A stretch of DNA of 64,000 bases, taken from an uncultured Roseicyclus sp. Its GTDB lineage: Bacteria > Pseudomonadota > Alphaproteobacteria > Rhodobacterales > Rhodobacteraceae. Made by a program: the position numbers and the translations under genes. Shown one piece after another: positions 34,429 through 43,502 of this stretch (positions are counted from its first letter, which is position 1; every line of letters starts with the position of its first letter). The notes beneath the pieces were generated by a model. That model had not been told where the DNA came from, ran no database searches, and worked only from the letters and a program-made list of their open reading frames with translations. Location: assembly GCA_947489665.1 (NCBI GenBank), contig CANLEH010000003.1, forward strand, positions 273,400 through 337,399, given 5' to 3'.

Positions 34429-35910
34429 TTAGAGGAAGGCAGTCTCCTGGAATGAGCGCAATTTCCGGCTGTGAAGGCGTTCCAGCGGCATCTCCCGCAG
34501 ATGCTCCATGGCGCAAATTCCGATCAACAAGTGCCGCGCGACCTGCGTTTTATAGAAGTCTGATGCCATGCCCGGCAGCTTCAATTCGCCATGGAGGGGT
34601 TTGTCGGACACACACAGAAGCGTGCCGTAGGGGACGCGAAATCGGAACCCATTGGCCGCGATGGTTGCGCTTTCCATGTCGAGGGCAACCGCCCGAGATT
34701 GGCTGAGCCGCTGCACCGGACCCGTCTGGTCCCGCAATTCCCAGTTGCGATTGTCAAAACTGGCCACCGTGCCCGTGCGCATGATGCGCTTGAGGTCAAA
34801 GCCTTCCAGCTCGGTGACGTTCGCCACAGCTGTTTCCAAGGCGACCTGCAATTCAGCCAGGGCCGGCACCGGAACCCAGACGGGCAAGTCGTCGTCCAGA
34901 ACCTTGTCCTCGCGCAGATAGGCGTGGGCGAGCACGAAATCGCCAAGCTGCTGCGAATTGCGCAGGCCCGCACAATGGCCCACCATCAGCCAGGCATGGG
35001 GGCGCAAGACGGCAATATGATCGGTCGCCGTTTTCGCGTTCGACGGCCCCACCCCGATATTGACCAATGTGATCCCGCCACCATCGGCGCGCTTTAGGTG
35101 ATACGTTGGCATCTGCGGCATCTTCGCCGGTGGCGTGATGGCCGTCTCGGCATCCGTGATTTCGACATTTCCGGTCGCGACAAAGCTGACATAGCCGCTT
35201 TCGGGATCAGCCAATTGCGCGCGCGCGTAAGCCTCGAACTCATCGACGTAGAACTGGTAGTTCGTGAACAGAACATGGTTCTGAAAGTGGCTCGGGTCCG
35301 TCGCCGTGTAGTGGGACAATCGCGCTAGCGAATAGTCGACCCGCTGCGCTGTAAACGGCCCCAGCGGATGGGCGCCATCCTCGTACGTGAAGCCTGTTCC
35401 GTTGACGATATCGTCGTTCGTCGTGGCCAAGTCTGGCACATCGAACACGTCGCGCAAGGTGAATTCGCCTGCGCCTTCCTGCGGCACGGAAATGGCGCTG
35501 TCATTGGCAACGGCAAAGTGCACCGGCATCGGCGTCATCGACGGCCCCACACTGACCGGCACGCCATGGTTTTTTAGAAGCAGTCCAATCTGCTGGATCA
35601 GGTAGTTTTCGAACAGGTCTGGACGCGAGATGGTGGCCGCATAAATCCCGGGCTCAGACACGTGACCAAAGCTCAACCGGCTATCGACACCGGCAAAGCT
35701 GGTCGTGCGAATACGGACCTCTGGGTAGTAGGCCCGATAGCGCGTGGCCTCGGGAGCGCCATCCGTCAGCGTTGCCGAGAAGCTGTCGCACAGGAATTGC
35801 GCGGCCTCTTTATAGAGTGTCTGCAAATGCGCGACCGCTGCTTTGGCGTCGGTGAAGCTGCGGGGCTCGCCCTGATCGGGGGACCGGACTTTTGGATTGT
35901 TTTGCGTCAT
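34429..35910 (-). CDS. amn: AMP nucleosidase
   Basis: A 493-residue AMP nucleosidase, which splits AMP into adenine and ribose 5-phosphate. An N-terminal regulatory Amn domain (LQTLYKEAAQFLCDSFSATL, AYYPEVRIRTT) precedes a nucleoside-phosphorylase-like catalytic domain with LVNIGVGPSNAKTATDHIAV, WLMVGHCAGLRNSQ and the late ALDMESATIAANGFR. It overlaps the unknown gene upstream by 4 nt, which in turn overlaps ade. Adenine made here would be used by the adenine deaminase of the same operon. Confidence 0.95.
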   Translation of the reverse strand: MTQNNPKVRSPDQGEPRSFTDAKAAVAHLQTLYKEAAQFLCDSFSATLTDGAPEATRYRAYYPEVRIRTTSFAGVDSRLSFGHVSEPGIYAATISRPDLFENYLIQQIGLLLKNHGVPVSVGPSMTPMPVHFAVANDSAISVPQEGAGEFTLRDVFDVPDLATTNDDIVNGTGFTYEDGAHPLGPFTAQRVDYSLARLSHYTATDPSHFQNHVLFTNYQFYVDEFEAYARAQLADPESGYVSFVATGNVEITDAETAITPPAKMPQMPTYHLKRADGGGITLVNIGVGPSNAKTATDHIAVLRPHAWLMVGHCAGLRNSQQLGDFVLAHAYLREDKVLDDDLPVWVPVPALAELQVALETAVANVTELEGFDLKRIMRTGTVASFDNRNWELRDQTGPVQRLSQSRAVALDMESATIAANGFRFRVPYGTLLCVSDKPLHGELKLPGMASDFYKTQVARHLLIGICAMEHLREMPLERLHSRKLRSFQETAFL

Positions 35911-36695
35911 TCTTCCTCGGAGATGTAGGGAAAGCTCTGCCGAATTGCGTCCAACTGTTCCTCTGACAGTATGTCGCGAAGTGCGGCTGAAATAACAAAG
36001 GGCTGCTCGGGGACAAGGCCGAGCATGTTGAAATCGCCTGTCGCGATGTCGGCAAGCGTATCAATCGGCATAGCCCGATCCAAGTAGTCGCGGACCTGGT
36101 CAGTTGCCTCGTCCGGCGGGACATGGATGCCCAGATCGCTCGCGCGGTCGGGGATCGTGACATGGAAGCGCTCTTCCAAGAAGGATCGAAATGCCATTGG
36201 GAGCAGGGGCGGCCCCCCACCATCCTGTTTGGCCTGTTCGTCGGCCGTCAGCTTTGGGTTGGATGCCGCAGGCTCCGGGTACCCAATCGCCAGAAATTGC
36301 AGCGCAATCACAGGATCTTGGGTCAGCACGTGGGGAATGCCGTGGTTGAACAGGACGAAATGCTGCGCCCCGTCATCGTCCAGCCAGAGGGCCAAGATAC
36401 CGCCATCCCCTGCGATGGTTGCAAGTTTCACAAAGCGGTTTTTGACATCGTCGGGAGGTTGGGCCAGCGGTGGACCAGCTTCATACGAAAAAAGGACAAA
36501 ACTGCCATTCGGGTGATCCATTTGTTTTGCTGGATAGATCGAAAGGTAGTTCTGCGCGAAGCTGCCGGGATCTGGGTGGTAGGTCAGCTGTCCCCCCCAT
36601 CCCTGCGCTTCCAGCCAATCAAACGTGTCGGCAAAGGCGTCTGGCAAGACCATGTTTGCCGGCATATGGGCTTTGAAGGCGCTGGAGAAACTCAT
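35907..36695 (-). CDS. Hypothetical protein in purine-salvage operon (possible SMI1/KNR4-like fold)
   Basis: A 262-residue soluble acidic protein that I cannot assign firmly. The stretch FVKLATIAGDGGILALWLDD followed by HFVLFNHGIPHVLTQDPVIA resembles the core of SMI1/KNR4 (SUKH) domains, in which GDGG and a WxDD-like turn recur. There is no signal peptide and no catalytic motif. It is sandwiched between ade and amn with 4-nt ATGA-type overlaps on both sides. Stoichiometric co-expression with the purine enzymes is therefore likely. Its role is unknown; binding or regulation of either enzyme is possible. Confidence 0.6.
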   Translation of the reverse strand: MSFSSAFKAHMPANMVLPDAFADTFDWLEAQGWGGQLTYHPDPGSFAQNYLSIYPAKQMDHPNGSFVLFSYEAGPPLAQPPDDVKNRFVKLATIAGDGGILALWLDDDGAQHFVLFNHGIPHVLTQDPVIALQFLAIGYPEPAASNPKLTADEQAKQDGGGPPLLPMAFRSFLEERFHVTIPDRASDLGIHVPPDEATDQVRDYLDRAMPIDTLADIATGDFNMLGLVPEQPFVISAALRDILSEEQLDAIRQSFPYISEEE

Positions 36696-38476
36696 TGGAT
36701 CACTTCGGTCAGCTCAAAGGTGCGCACATCGACCAGACCCAGATCGGAAATCCGCAGCTCCGGGATCACGACCAACGCCAGCAACGAATGCTGCATATAG
36801 GCGTTGTTCAGCGTGCAGCCTGCTGCCTCCATTGCATCCACCAGGCGCGTGACTTTCGCCGCTACGTCGGTCGCCGGGGCATCCGACATCAGGCCTGCAA
36901 TGGGCAATTCAACTAGCGCTTGCTCCTCGCCGTCGCGCCACAATGTGACACCGCCACCAACTTCGGCCAGCCGGTTAGCGGCCTTCGCCATCATGGCTCG
37001 GTCGGTACCGACCACGATCATATGGTGGCTGTCATGGGCCACGGTTGAGGCCATTGCCATGCCCGGCCCATAGCCGAAGCCGCTGACAAAGCCATTCGTC
37101 ACGCCGCCTGTTCCACGGTGCCGCTCCACGAGGGCGATCTGCGCGATGCCGTCTGGTTCAACCACGCCGCCCCGTACGGGCAGATCCATTACTAGCGCCT
37201 TTGTCGGCGCTTGGTTTTCCACGACGCCAATCACATTTGCGCTCACCTGCGACGCGTCCGAATGGATTTCGAAATCCGCCGCCTCCAAGGTCTTGCCCAG
37301 ATGGACGGAGGCGCGGGTGTCGTCGGGCCAATCCAGATGCGGGCAATCCACCAAGACAGCGCCACCTTTCGCGACCGATACGCCGCGCGCGTAGACAACC
37401 TCAATCGGAAGGCTGTGCAGATCGCTTGTCACAATCATATCGGCCCGCCGCCCCGGTGCAATCTGGCCAATCTCACGCTCCAGCCCGAAATGCGTCGCGG
37501 TGTTGATTGTGGCCATCTGCAGCGCAATCAGCGGGTCGCATCCGCAGGCATTCGCGTGCCGCACGGCGCGGTTCATATGGCCGTCGTCCACCAGCGTCTT
37601 CGCAAAGCAATCATCGGTGCAAATGATCATGTTGCGCGGGTCGAGGCCCCGTTCCGTTATGGCCGTGATCTGGCTTTCAATGTCATACCAGGCAGAGCCC
37701 AAACGGATCATTGACCGCATGCCCTGACGCATCCGCGCGATGGCGTCGGCCTCATGGGTCCCTTCGTGATCATCGGCGGGTCCACCCGCCGCGTAGGCGT
37801 GGAAATCCGGGCCCAGATCGGGCGAGGCATAATGCCCGCCAACGGTCTTTCCGGCTTTCTGGGTTTCGGCAATTTCGGCCAGCATTTGCTGGCTTCCAGC
37901 CACCACGCCGGGGAAGTTCATCATCTCGCCCAGACCGATGATACCGGGCCACGCCATCGCCTCGGCGACATCGTCGGGCCCGATCTCATATCCGGTCGTC
38001 TCAAGACCCGGAGCAGAGGGCGCGCAGGAGGGCATCTGCGTCCAGATATTGACCGGCTGCATCAGCGCCTCGTCATGCATCAGGCGCACGCCGCGCAGGC
38101 CGAAGACGTTGGCGATTTCGTGGGGGTCCGTGAACATTGACGTGGTGCCGTGCGGGATCACGGCGCGGGCGAATTCGGCGGGGGTCAGCATGCCCGACTC
38201 GATATGCATATGGCCGTCGCAAAGGCCGGGGATCAGGTATTTTCCAGCGAGATCCTGAACCTCGGTCGCAGCGCCGATGCAATGGGTGGCATCAGGGCCG
38301 ACATAGGCGAAACGACCTTGTTTTACAGCGACTTGCCAGCCGTCCATGACCTCGCGGGTTTGAACAAGTACGACCTTCGCGTTGGTCAGGACAAGGTCAG
38401 CGGGCGCCCGCCCGGCAGCGGTTGCGACAAGGTCGGCGGCGACATCGGGCCATGTGGGGAAAGGGGCGTGCTCCAT
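36692..38476 (-). CDS. ade: Adenine deaminase
   Basis: A 594-residue amidohydrolase that deaminates adenine to hypoxanthine. Metal-site and family motifs are visible: PGLCDGHMHIESGMLTPAEF (about residue 83), IPHGTTSMFTDPHEIANVFG, CTDDCFAKTLVDDGHMN, and the C-terminal AmidoHyd domain with VAHDSHHMIVVG. The length matches bacterial Ade (about 590). It is the first gene of the ade-orf-amn operon. Together with AMP nucleosidase it provides an AMP to hypoxanthine route. Confidence 0.94.
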   Translation of the reverse strand: MEHAPFPTWPDVAADLVATAAGRAPADLVLTNAKVVLVQTREVMDGWQVAVKQGRFAYVGPDATHCIGAATEVQDLAGKYLIPGLCDGHMHIESGMLTPAEFARAVIPHGTTSMFTDPHEIANVFGLRGVRLMHDEALMQPVNIWTQMPSCAPSAPGLETTGYEIGPDDVAEAMAWPGIIGLGEMMNFPGVVAGSQQMLAEIAETQKAGKTVGGHYASPDLGPDFHAYAAGGPADDHEGTHEADAIARMRQGMRSMIRLGSAWYDIESQITAITERGLDPRNMIICTDDCFAKTLVDDGHMNRAVRHANACGCDPLIALQMATINTATHFGLEREIGQIAPGRRADMIVTSDLHSLPIEVVYARGVSVAKGGAVLVDCPHLDWPDDTRASVHLGKTLEAADFEIHSDASQVSANVIGVVENQAPTKALVMDLPVRGGVVEPDGIAQIALVERHRGTGGVTNGFVSGFGYGPGMAMASTVAHDSHHMIVVGTDRAMMAKAANRLAEVGGGVTLWRDGEEQALVELPIAGLMSDAPATDVAAKVTRLVDAMEAAGCTLNNAYMQHSLLALVVIPELRISDLGLVDVRTFELTEVIQ

Positions 38477-38524
38477 GGCGCAGTTTTGCCGAAGCGCCGA
38501 GGGGCTGCAAGTGACGATTGGATG

Positions 38525-39220
38525 TCAGGCGGTGAGGCGCTTGCTGTGCAGTGCCTCGTAGATCGGAAGCGCCTCTGCGAGGAGGGTCTGATGCTGGGGC
38601 GCCACTTCGGGAAGCGGGCCTTCGGCGCCTGCAAACCCGGTTGAGCGGTGCACGGCGTCGTACCAATGCGGGGCCCAAGCGCCGTCGAAGACTTTCGGAC
38701 CGGCGGGCCAAGAGAGCATGGCGTCATCGAACGGCAAGCCAATGGATTCGCTTAGTTTTTCCAGCACGCCTTGTGGGTTGGCGCGGATGTCGGCGCTATC
38801 GACAATTGGGCCGGGAAGGGATGCAAAAACCCGCTCCACATCCGCAAAACCGATGTCCTCCATCGTGATCGTTTTGCGCTTGTTGGCGTAGCTTGCGATG
38901 ACGCGCGCGGGGTGGCGGATGAGGTGGATATTCACGCAATCCTTCGCCCAATCCAGCGGGAAATCGGGCAGCATATGATGGGTCATGAGCTTCAGGTATT
39001 GGACCGGCTTTGATTGCCCTGCGATCCCCGCAACAACCGCATTCGGATCGGTAGGTTGCGCTGCGATGCAGGCGTCGCGCATCGGGTGATCAGCGCCGGA
39101 CGCGGCGAGGTAGGCGGCGTAGAACGGCTCATCCACGGCCTCGCAATCCGCGCGATTTCCAAAGGCATACATCATCGCTGTCGACAGGTTTCGTGGCCCC
39201 GACCACATCGCGATTTTCAT
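38525..39220 (-). CDS. Sulfotransferase-family protein
   Basis: A 231-residue P-loop protein of the sulfotransferase type. The N-terminal PAPS-binding loop is WSGPRNLSTAMMYAFGNR (residues 5-22). The second cofactor motif is IHLIRHPARVIASYANKR (about residue 112). This compact family is common in alphaproteobacteria and its acceptor is unknown. I chose ATG 39220 because AGGA lies 8 nt upstream; ATG 39226 is the alternative. The promoter region carries a strong palindrome and related half-sites. Confidence 0.82.
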   Translation of the reverse strand: MKIAMWSGPRNLSTAMMYAFGNRADCEAVDEPFYAAYLAASGADHPMRDACIAAQPTDPNAVVAGIAGQSKPVQYLKLMTHHMLPDFPLDWAKDCVNIHLIRHPARVIASYANKRKTITMEDIGFADVERVFASLPGPIVDSADIRANPQGVLEKLSESIGLPFDDAMLSWPAGPKVFDGAWAPHWYDAVHRSTGFAGAEGPLPEVAPQHQTLLAEALPIYEALHSKRLTA

Positions 39221-39230
39221 GTGCATGATC

Positions 39231-39275
39231 CTGTAGTGAATCTGTAGTTTTTCTATAACTACAATTGTAGTGCAG
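39231..39275. promoter_or_regulatory. Palindromic operator region, TACAATTGTA type
   Basis: ACTACAATTGTAGT (39258-39271) is a perfect 14-bp palindrome. The related words CTGTAG (39231, 39242), TGTAGTT and AACTACA form a second, wider inverted repeat to its left. The cluster lies between the minus-strand sulfotransferase and the plus-strand msrA. It resembles a multi-site operator for an unidentified regulator. Confidence 0.6.
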
Positions 39276-39370
39276 CTTTCACCCTTTCGTGACATCAAGC
39301 GGGCGTGTCTTGCAATGCCGCTCTCATCGCGTTTCGCTAGCAGGCGACGGCAATCCAAGGACCAATTCCC

Positions 39371-40048
39371 ATGTCTCGCACCCCGATCCGAGAGAACATC
39401 AAAACCCTGATCCTTAGCGTCGCGATCCTGACCGGCGCGGTCCTGGGCCACGGCAAGGCCCATGCGCAGGACATTCGTACCGCGGTCGTGGCGGGCGGAT
39501 GCTTCTGGTGTGTGGAGAGCGATTTTGAGCGGGTGCAGGGCGTGATCGAGGTGGTGTCAGGCTTTGCGGGCGGTTCCGTTCCGAACCCCGAATACCGTGA
39601 TGTCGTGCGTGGCGGTACGGGCCATCTTGAGGTGGTCGAGATCACATACGACGCCGAAGTGCTGCCCTATGCGGGCCTTCTGCGCCTGTTCCTGCGCTCC
39701 ATCGATCCGCTGGATGCGGGCGGGCAGTTCTGTGACCGGGGCGAAAGCTACACCACTGCGATTTTCGTGAATGACGCGGCGGAGCGTGAGATTGCGCGTG
39801 GCGCGATTCTTGAGGCTGAGGGTGCGCTGGGCCAAAGCATTGTTACGCCGATCCGGGATGCCGCACCGTTCTATGCGGCGGACGACTACCATCAGGATTA
39901 CTACCGCTCGGACGAGATCATCCTGACCCGTTTTGGCCCGCGTCGGAAATCGGTGGCCTATGAGCTATACCGACAGTCCTGCGGACGCGATCAGCGGGTG
40001 CTGAACATCTGGGGGCAAGAGGCGGCCTTTGCCGCCGATCACCTATAG
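39371..40048 (+). CDS. msrA: Peptide-methionine (S)-S-oxide reductase MsrA, exported
   Basis: A 225-residue MsrA. The catalytic motif [11 protein letters not shown] has its nucleophilic Cys at about residue 42, and the family segments [20 protein letters not shown] and [13 protein letters not shown] follow. The N-terminus ([32 protein letters not shown]) looks like a signal peptide, so the enzyme probably repairs oxidised methionine in the periplasm. A C-terminal extension has one Cys in RQSCGRD that could act as resolving cysteine. No msrB lies nearby. Confidence 0.92.
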   Translation: MSRTPIRENIKTLILSVAILTGAVLGHGKAHAQDIRTAVVAGGCFWCVESDFERVQGVIEVVSGFAGGSVPNPEYRDVVRGGTGHLEVVEITYDAEVLPYAGLLRLFLRSIDPLDAGGQFCDRGESYTTAIFVNDAAEREIARGAILEAEGALGQSIVTPIRDAAPFYAADDYHQDYYRSDEIILTRFGPRRKSVAYELYRQSCGRDQRVLNIWGQEAAFAADHL

Positions 40049-40050
40049 GG

Positions 40051-40338
40051 TCAGATCAGCAGGTAGGCGTTGTTTCGGATCACGATCTCAAGCGCGAGGA
40101 TGCCGAGGATCACGACCAGTGGGGCCAGATCCAGCCCGCCCATATTCGGCAGGATGCGCCGGATCGGGTCGTAAATCGGTTGCAGCAGGCGGTTTAGACC
40201 ATCCCAGATTTGCGCAACGATGGGTTGCGCCATGTTCAGCACGCCGAAATTGATCAGCCACGACATGATGATATGGGCGATCACGATGAACTTCGCGACG
40301 CTGAGAAGCAGCATCAGGATCTGAAGGATGGAGGTCAT
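40051..40338 (-). CDS. YggT-family membrane protein
   Basis: A 95-residue protein with two transmembrane segments of the YggT family (ILMLLLSVAKFIVIAHIIMSW and LAPLVVILGILALEIVI). The linking segment has the family motif RLLQPIYDPIRRILPNMGGLD. Family members are linked to osmotic adaptation and cell shape or septation. It is convergent with msrA, with 2 nt between the stops. GGAGG-like sequence is absent, but GGAT lies upstream of the ATG at 40338. Confidence 0.88.
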   Translation of the reverse strand: MTSILQILMLLLSVAKFIVIAHIIMSWLINFGVLNMAQPIVAQIWDGLNRLLQPIYDPIRRILPNMGGLDLAPLVVILGILALEIVIRNNAYLLI

Positions 40339-40486
40339 GTTGGGCGTCCGAACAGTGGAGTGATGCAGGGCAAATAGGCAAGCGATGCCTTTCCCGCAAG
40401 CAATCGGCGCGGATTTGCAGAAAACGACGCGCATTTGACGCGACGGCGTGGTTGTCCTTGCCGCACGCACAGTCACATTGGAGGGC

Positions 40487-41017
40487 ATGTATCCATTCGC
40501 ACGCACCCTCTCTGTCGCCGCCCGCGAAAGCCGCAAGCCGCGGCTTGGCCTTTACGACACCCACAAGATGCAGATGACGTGCTGGCCGTTCGACGTCGAT
40601 TACTTCGTTGAGATGAACAACGGTCGTGTCCTGACACTGTTTGATCTGGGCCGGACGGCGCTGGCCATCCGTATCGGGCTTTGGGACATTCTCAAGCGCG
40701 AAGGATGGGGCCTTGTGGTGGCCGGATCGACGGTGCGCTACCGGTCCCGTATCCGCCCGTTTCAGCGGTTCGAGATGCGCACACGGTTCCTGGGGTGGGA
40801 TGCGCGGTTCTTCTATCTGGAACAGGCGATGTGGCGGGGCGAGACCTGTTGTCACCACGCGTTGTTGCGCACCGGTGTGACGCAGAAAGGGCGGCTCGCC
40901 CCTGTCGAAGACGTGGCCCATGCAATGGGCATAACCGACGGCAGCCGTCCATTGCCGCCTTACGCGCAGGCCTGGGCTGAGGCCGATGCGACACGCCCCT
41001 GGCCACCGGAATTCTGA
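40487..41017 (+). CDS. Acyl-CoA thioesterase-family (hotdog) protein
   Basis: A 176-residue hotdog-fold protein of the 4-hydroxybenzoyl-CoA thioesterase/THEM6 type. The helix-bearing motif WPFDVDYFVEMNNGRVLTLFD (about residues 32-52) contains the conserved Asp-Val-Asp and Met-Asn-Asn. RYRSRIRPFQRFEMRTRF is the central strand region. The substrate is unknown. GGAGG lies 3 nt before the ATG at 40487. It is divergent from yggT. Confidence 0.82.
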   Translation: MYPFARTLSVAARESRKPRLGLYDTHKMQMTCWPFDVDYFVEMNNGRVLTLFDLGRTALAIRIGLWDILKREGWGLVVAGSTVRYRSRIRPFQRFEMRTRFLGWDARFFYLEQAMWRGETCCHHALLRTGVTQKGRLAPVEDVAHAMGITDGSRPLPPYAQAWAEADATRPWPPEF

Positions 41018-41068
41018 GCGCGGTTAAAGTCGTGGACAAACATCGCCCGCCACAGGAAGGTTGCGGGC

Positions 41069-42448
41069 ATGGAAACGACCGCGACTTCTGACACCGGCCC
41101 GTCCTTGCGCAAGCGCATCTGGGGTTGGTGGGCCTTCGACTGGGCAAGCCAGCCCTACAACACGTTGCTTCTGACGTTCATCTTCGGTCCGTACATCAAC
41201 GACCTTTTGGGCGACGGGACGCAGGCACAGGCGGCCTGGGGCTTTGGCGTGGGCGCCGCGGGCTTTCTGATCGCCATTTCAGCCCCGTTTCTCGGAGCCA
41301 TGGCCGACCTTTCGGGCCGGCGCTTGCCGTTCATCTGGCTGTTTTCCGTGATGTACGTGGTGGGCGCATTCGGCCTGTGGTGGGCGGCGCCCGGCGATTT
41401 CAATCTGCTGCTGACGCTGATCCTGTTTGCCGTGGGGCTGATCGGGATGGAGTTTGCGACGATCTTCACCAACTCGATGTTGCCGTCACTTGGCAACCGG
41501 GAGGAGATCGGGCGCATCTCGGGCACCGGCTTTGCGTGGGGGTATGTCGGCGGGTTGATCGCTTTGGTGATCATGTTGCTGTTTCTGGCCGAGAACCCGG
41601 AGAGCGGAAAGACCTTGCTGGGCTGGGATCCGGCCTTTGGCCTTGATGCCAGCGCGCGGGAGGGGACCCGGTCGGTCGGGCCGCTGACGGCGATCTGGTT
41701 TGCAGTGGGCATGATCCCGTTCTTCCTGTGGGTGCGCGACACGCCCCCGCCGGGCGCGATCGGGATGGGGCAGGCGCTGCGCGGGGCGTGGCCGTCGTTG
41801 AAGGTGTCGCTGAAGCGGTTGCCGTCTGAGCGGCCGCTGATGTTCTACCTCGCCTCGTCGATGTTCTACCGCGATGCGCTGAACGGGATGTATGTGTTTG
41901 GCGGCATCTACGCGGCGGGCGTTCTGGGCTGGGAGGTTGTGGATGTCGGGATCTTCGGCATTCTCGCGATCCTGACGGGCGCGTTGTTTGCGTGGCTGGG
42001 CGGCAAGATGGACGGCGCGTTGGGGCCGAAGCCGGTGATCGTGCTGAACGTGATCGTCCTGACGCTGGTGGCGTTGGCCGTTGTGTTCGTCAGCCGTGAC
42101 AGCGTGTTTGGCATTCCCGTGGCTGAGGGGTCGAGCGCGCCTGATGTCGGCTTCTACATCCTGGGCGCGTTCATTGGCGCTTGTGGCGGGATGCTTCAAT
42201 CGGCCTCGCGTACGATGCTGGTGCGGCAGGCTTACCCTGATCGCATGACAGAGGCGTTTGGGCTTTACGCGCTGGCCGGCAAAGCCACCTCCTTCATTGC
42301 GCCGCTGTCCATCGGGTTCATGACCCAGATCAGCGGATCGCAGCAGATTGGCGTTGTGCCGCTGGTTGTTCTATTCTTGATCGGCCTGATCCTTCTATTC
42401 TGGGTGGATCCGATTGGCCGAAATTTTGAAGACGAGGGAGTTGCATGA
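41069..42448 (+). CDS. MFS transporter, UMF1 family
   Basis: A 459-residue transporter with about twelve helices of the UMF1/Atg22-like family. The N-terminal signature FDWASQPYNTLLLTFIFGPY is characteristic. RLPFIWLFSVMYVVG and TGFAWGYVGGLIAL are further family segments. The substrate is unknown; Atg22 relatives export amino acids. Its stop overlaps the mepA start by 4 nt (ATGA), so the two genes are coupled. A transport role linked to murein turnover is possible but is only inference. Confidence 0.9.
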   Translation: METTATSDTGPSLRKRIWGWWAFDWASQPYNTLLLTFIFGPYINDLLGDGTQAQAAWGFGVGAAGFLIAISAPFLGAMADLSGRRLPFIWLFSVMYVVGAFGLWWAAPGDFNLLLTLILFAVGLIGMEFATIFTNSMLPSLGNREEIGRISGTGFAWGYVGGLIALVIMLLFLAENPESGKTLLGWDPAFGLDASAREGTRSVGPLTAIWFAVGMIPFFLWVRDTPPPGAIGMGQALRGAWPSLKVSLKRLPSERPLMFYLASSMFYRDALNGMYVFGGIYAAGVLGWEVVDVGIFGILAILTGALFAWLGGKMDGALGPKPVIVLNVIVLTLVALAVVFVSRDSVFGIPVAEGSSAPDVGFYILGAFIGACGGMLQSASRTMLVRQAYPDRMTEAFGLYALAGKATSFIAPLSIGFMTQISGSQQIGVVPLVVLFLIGLILLFWVDPIGRNFEDEGVA

Positions 42449-43353
42449 AACGGCTTTTTCCATTCGCATTGATGGTGCTTGCGGCCTGCGGCGCAGGGGG
42501 CGGCGGACCCGCTATCGAGCTTGATCCGACGATTTCAGGGCAGGAAGCTCGACAGTATTTCGGGGCAGAGACCCGAGGGTCCGGCGGCGCGTCCGAGGCG
42601 ATTGGCTTTTACTCAAACGGGTGTCTCGCCGGCGGCGTTGAGTTGGCCGAAACCGGCCCGACCTGGCAGGCCATGCGGTTGAGCCGAAACCGGAACTGGG
42701 GTCATGCCGAACTGATCGACTATGTGCAGACATTGTCGGCCAACGTTGCGGCGAACACGTCTTGGGCGGGGCTTTATGTCGGGGACATGTCGCAGCCGCG
42801 GGGTGGTCCGATGCTGACCGGGCATGCAAGCCATCAATCGGGGATTGATGTCGACATCTGGATGCTGCCGCCCGAGCGTCTGAACCTGTCGGAAGAGGAG
42901 CGCGAAAACCTCTCTTCCATCTCTGTGCGCGCACAACGGGGCGCGTCGGTGAATGGCAATTGGACGGCGGAGCACGCCGAGGTGCTGCGCCTTGCCGCAA
43001 CCGACCCGCGCGTGGCCCGCATCTTTGTAACCACGGGTGTGAAGGTCTGGCTGTGCGAAAACGTCACCGGCGATCGCAGCTGGCTGAGCCATATTCGCCC
43101 GGCCAATGGCCACCATTACCATTTCCACGTCCGGCTTCAGTGCCCGGACGGAGACCGGAATTGCCAGAACCAACCCCTGCCGCAGGGCGATGGCTGCCAA
43201 GAGGCCTATGACCGCGCCGCGCGCATCCTCAACCCGCCCCCGCCCGGCCCGCCCAACACCGACCCGCCGCCTGACCGCCCGCCACGCGGAATGCGCGTGG
43301 CCCTGGGGGAAGTGCCGAACCAATGTGTAAGCCTGTTGAGTGGGTTGAACTGA
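42445..43353 (+). CDS. mepA: Penicillin-insensitive murein endopeptidase, lipoprotein
   Basis: A 302-residue MepA-type LAS metallopeptidase that cuts D-Ala-meso-DAP cross-links. The lipobox LMVLAAC (Cys at residue 15) predicts a lipoprotein, unlike soluble E. coli MepA. Zinc-site residues are in GHASHQSGIDVDIWM (about residue 126) and GHHYHFHVRLQC (about residue 222). The C-terminus is proline-rich. It is coupled to the MFS gene by a 4-nt overlap. Confidence 0.93.
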   Translation: MKRLFPFALMVLAACGAGGGGPAIELDPTISGQEARQYFGAETRGSGGASEAIGFYSNGCLAGGVELAETGPTWQAMRLSRNRNWGHAELIDYVQTLSANVAANTSWAGLYVGDMSQPRGGPMLTGHASHQSGIDVDIWMLPPERLNLSEEERENLSSISVRAQRGASVNGNWTAEHAEVLRLAATDPRVARIFVTTGVKVWLCENVTGDRSWLSHIRPANGHHYHFHVRLQCPDGDRNCQNQPLPQGDGCQEAYDRAARILNPPPPGPPNTDPPPDRPPRGMRVALGEVPNQCVSLLSGLN

Positions 43354-43364
43354 GTCTTTTGGCA

Positions 43365-43402
43365 GCGCCGTTTGGCCGTGGCGTTGAGCCGCCAGACGGC
43401 GC
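43365..43402 (+). terminator. Stem-loop downstream of mepA
   Basis: GCGCCGTTTGGC and GCCAGACGGCGC pair with one mismatch around a 14-nt loop, 11 nt after the mepA stop. There is no T-run, so this is a weak or Rho-assisted terminator at best. Confidence 0.45.
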
Positions 43403-43502
43403 CAGCCCCCTAACCCTCTGACAAGTCAGATTTCTAAGCGCATGGAGAATCCGGCGTGCTGTGAGATGATTTCAGGATATTCACATATCCTTGGAGTTAT
43501 TC

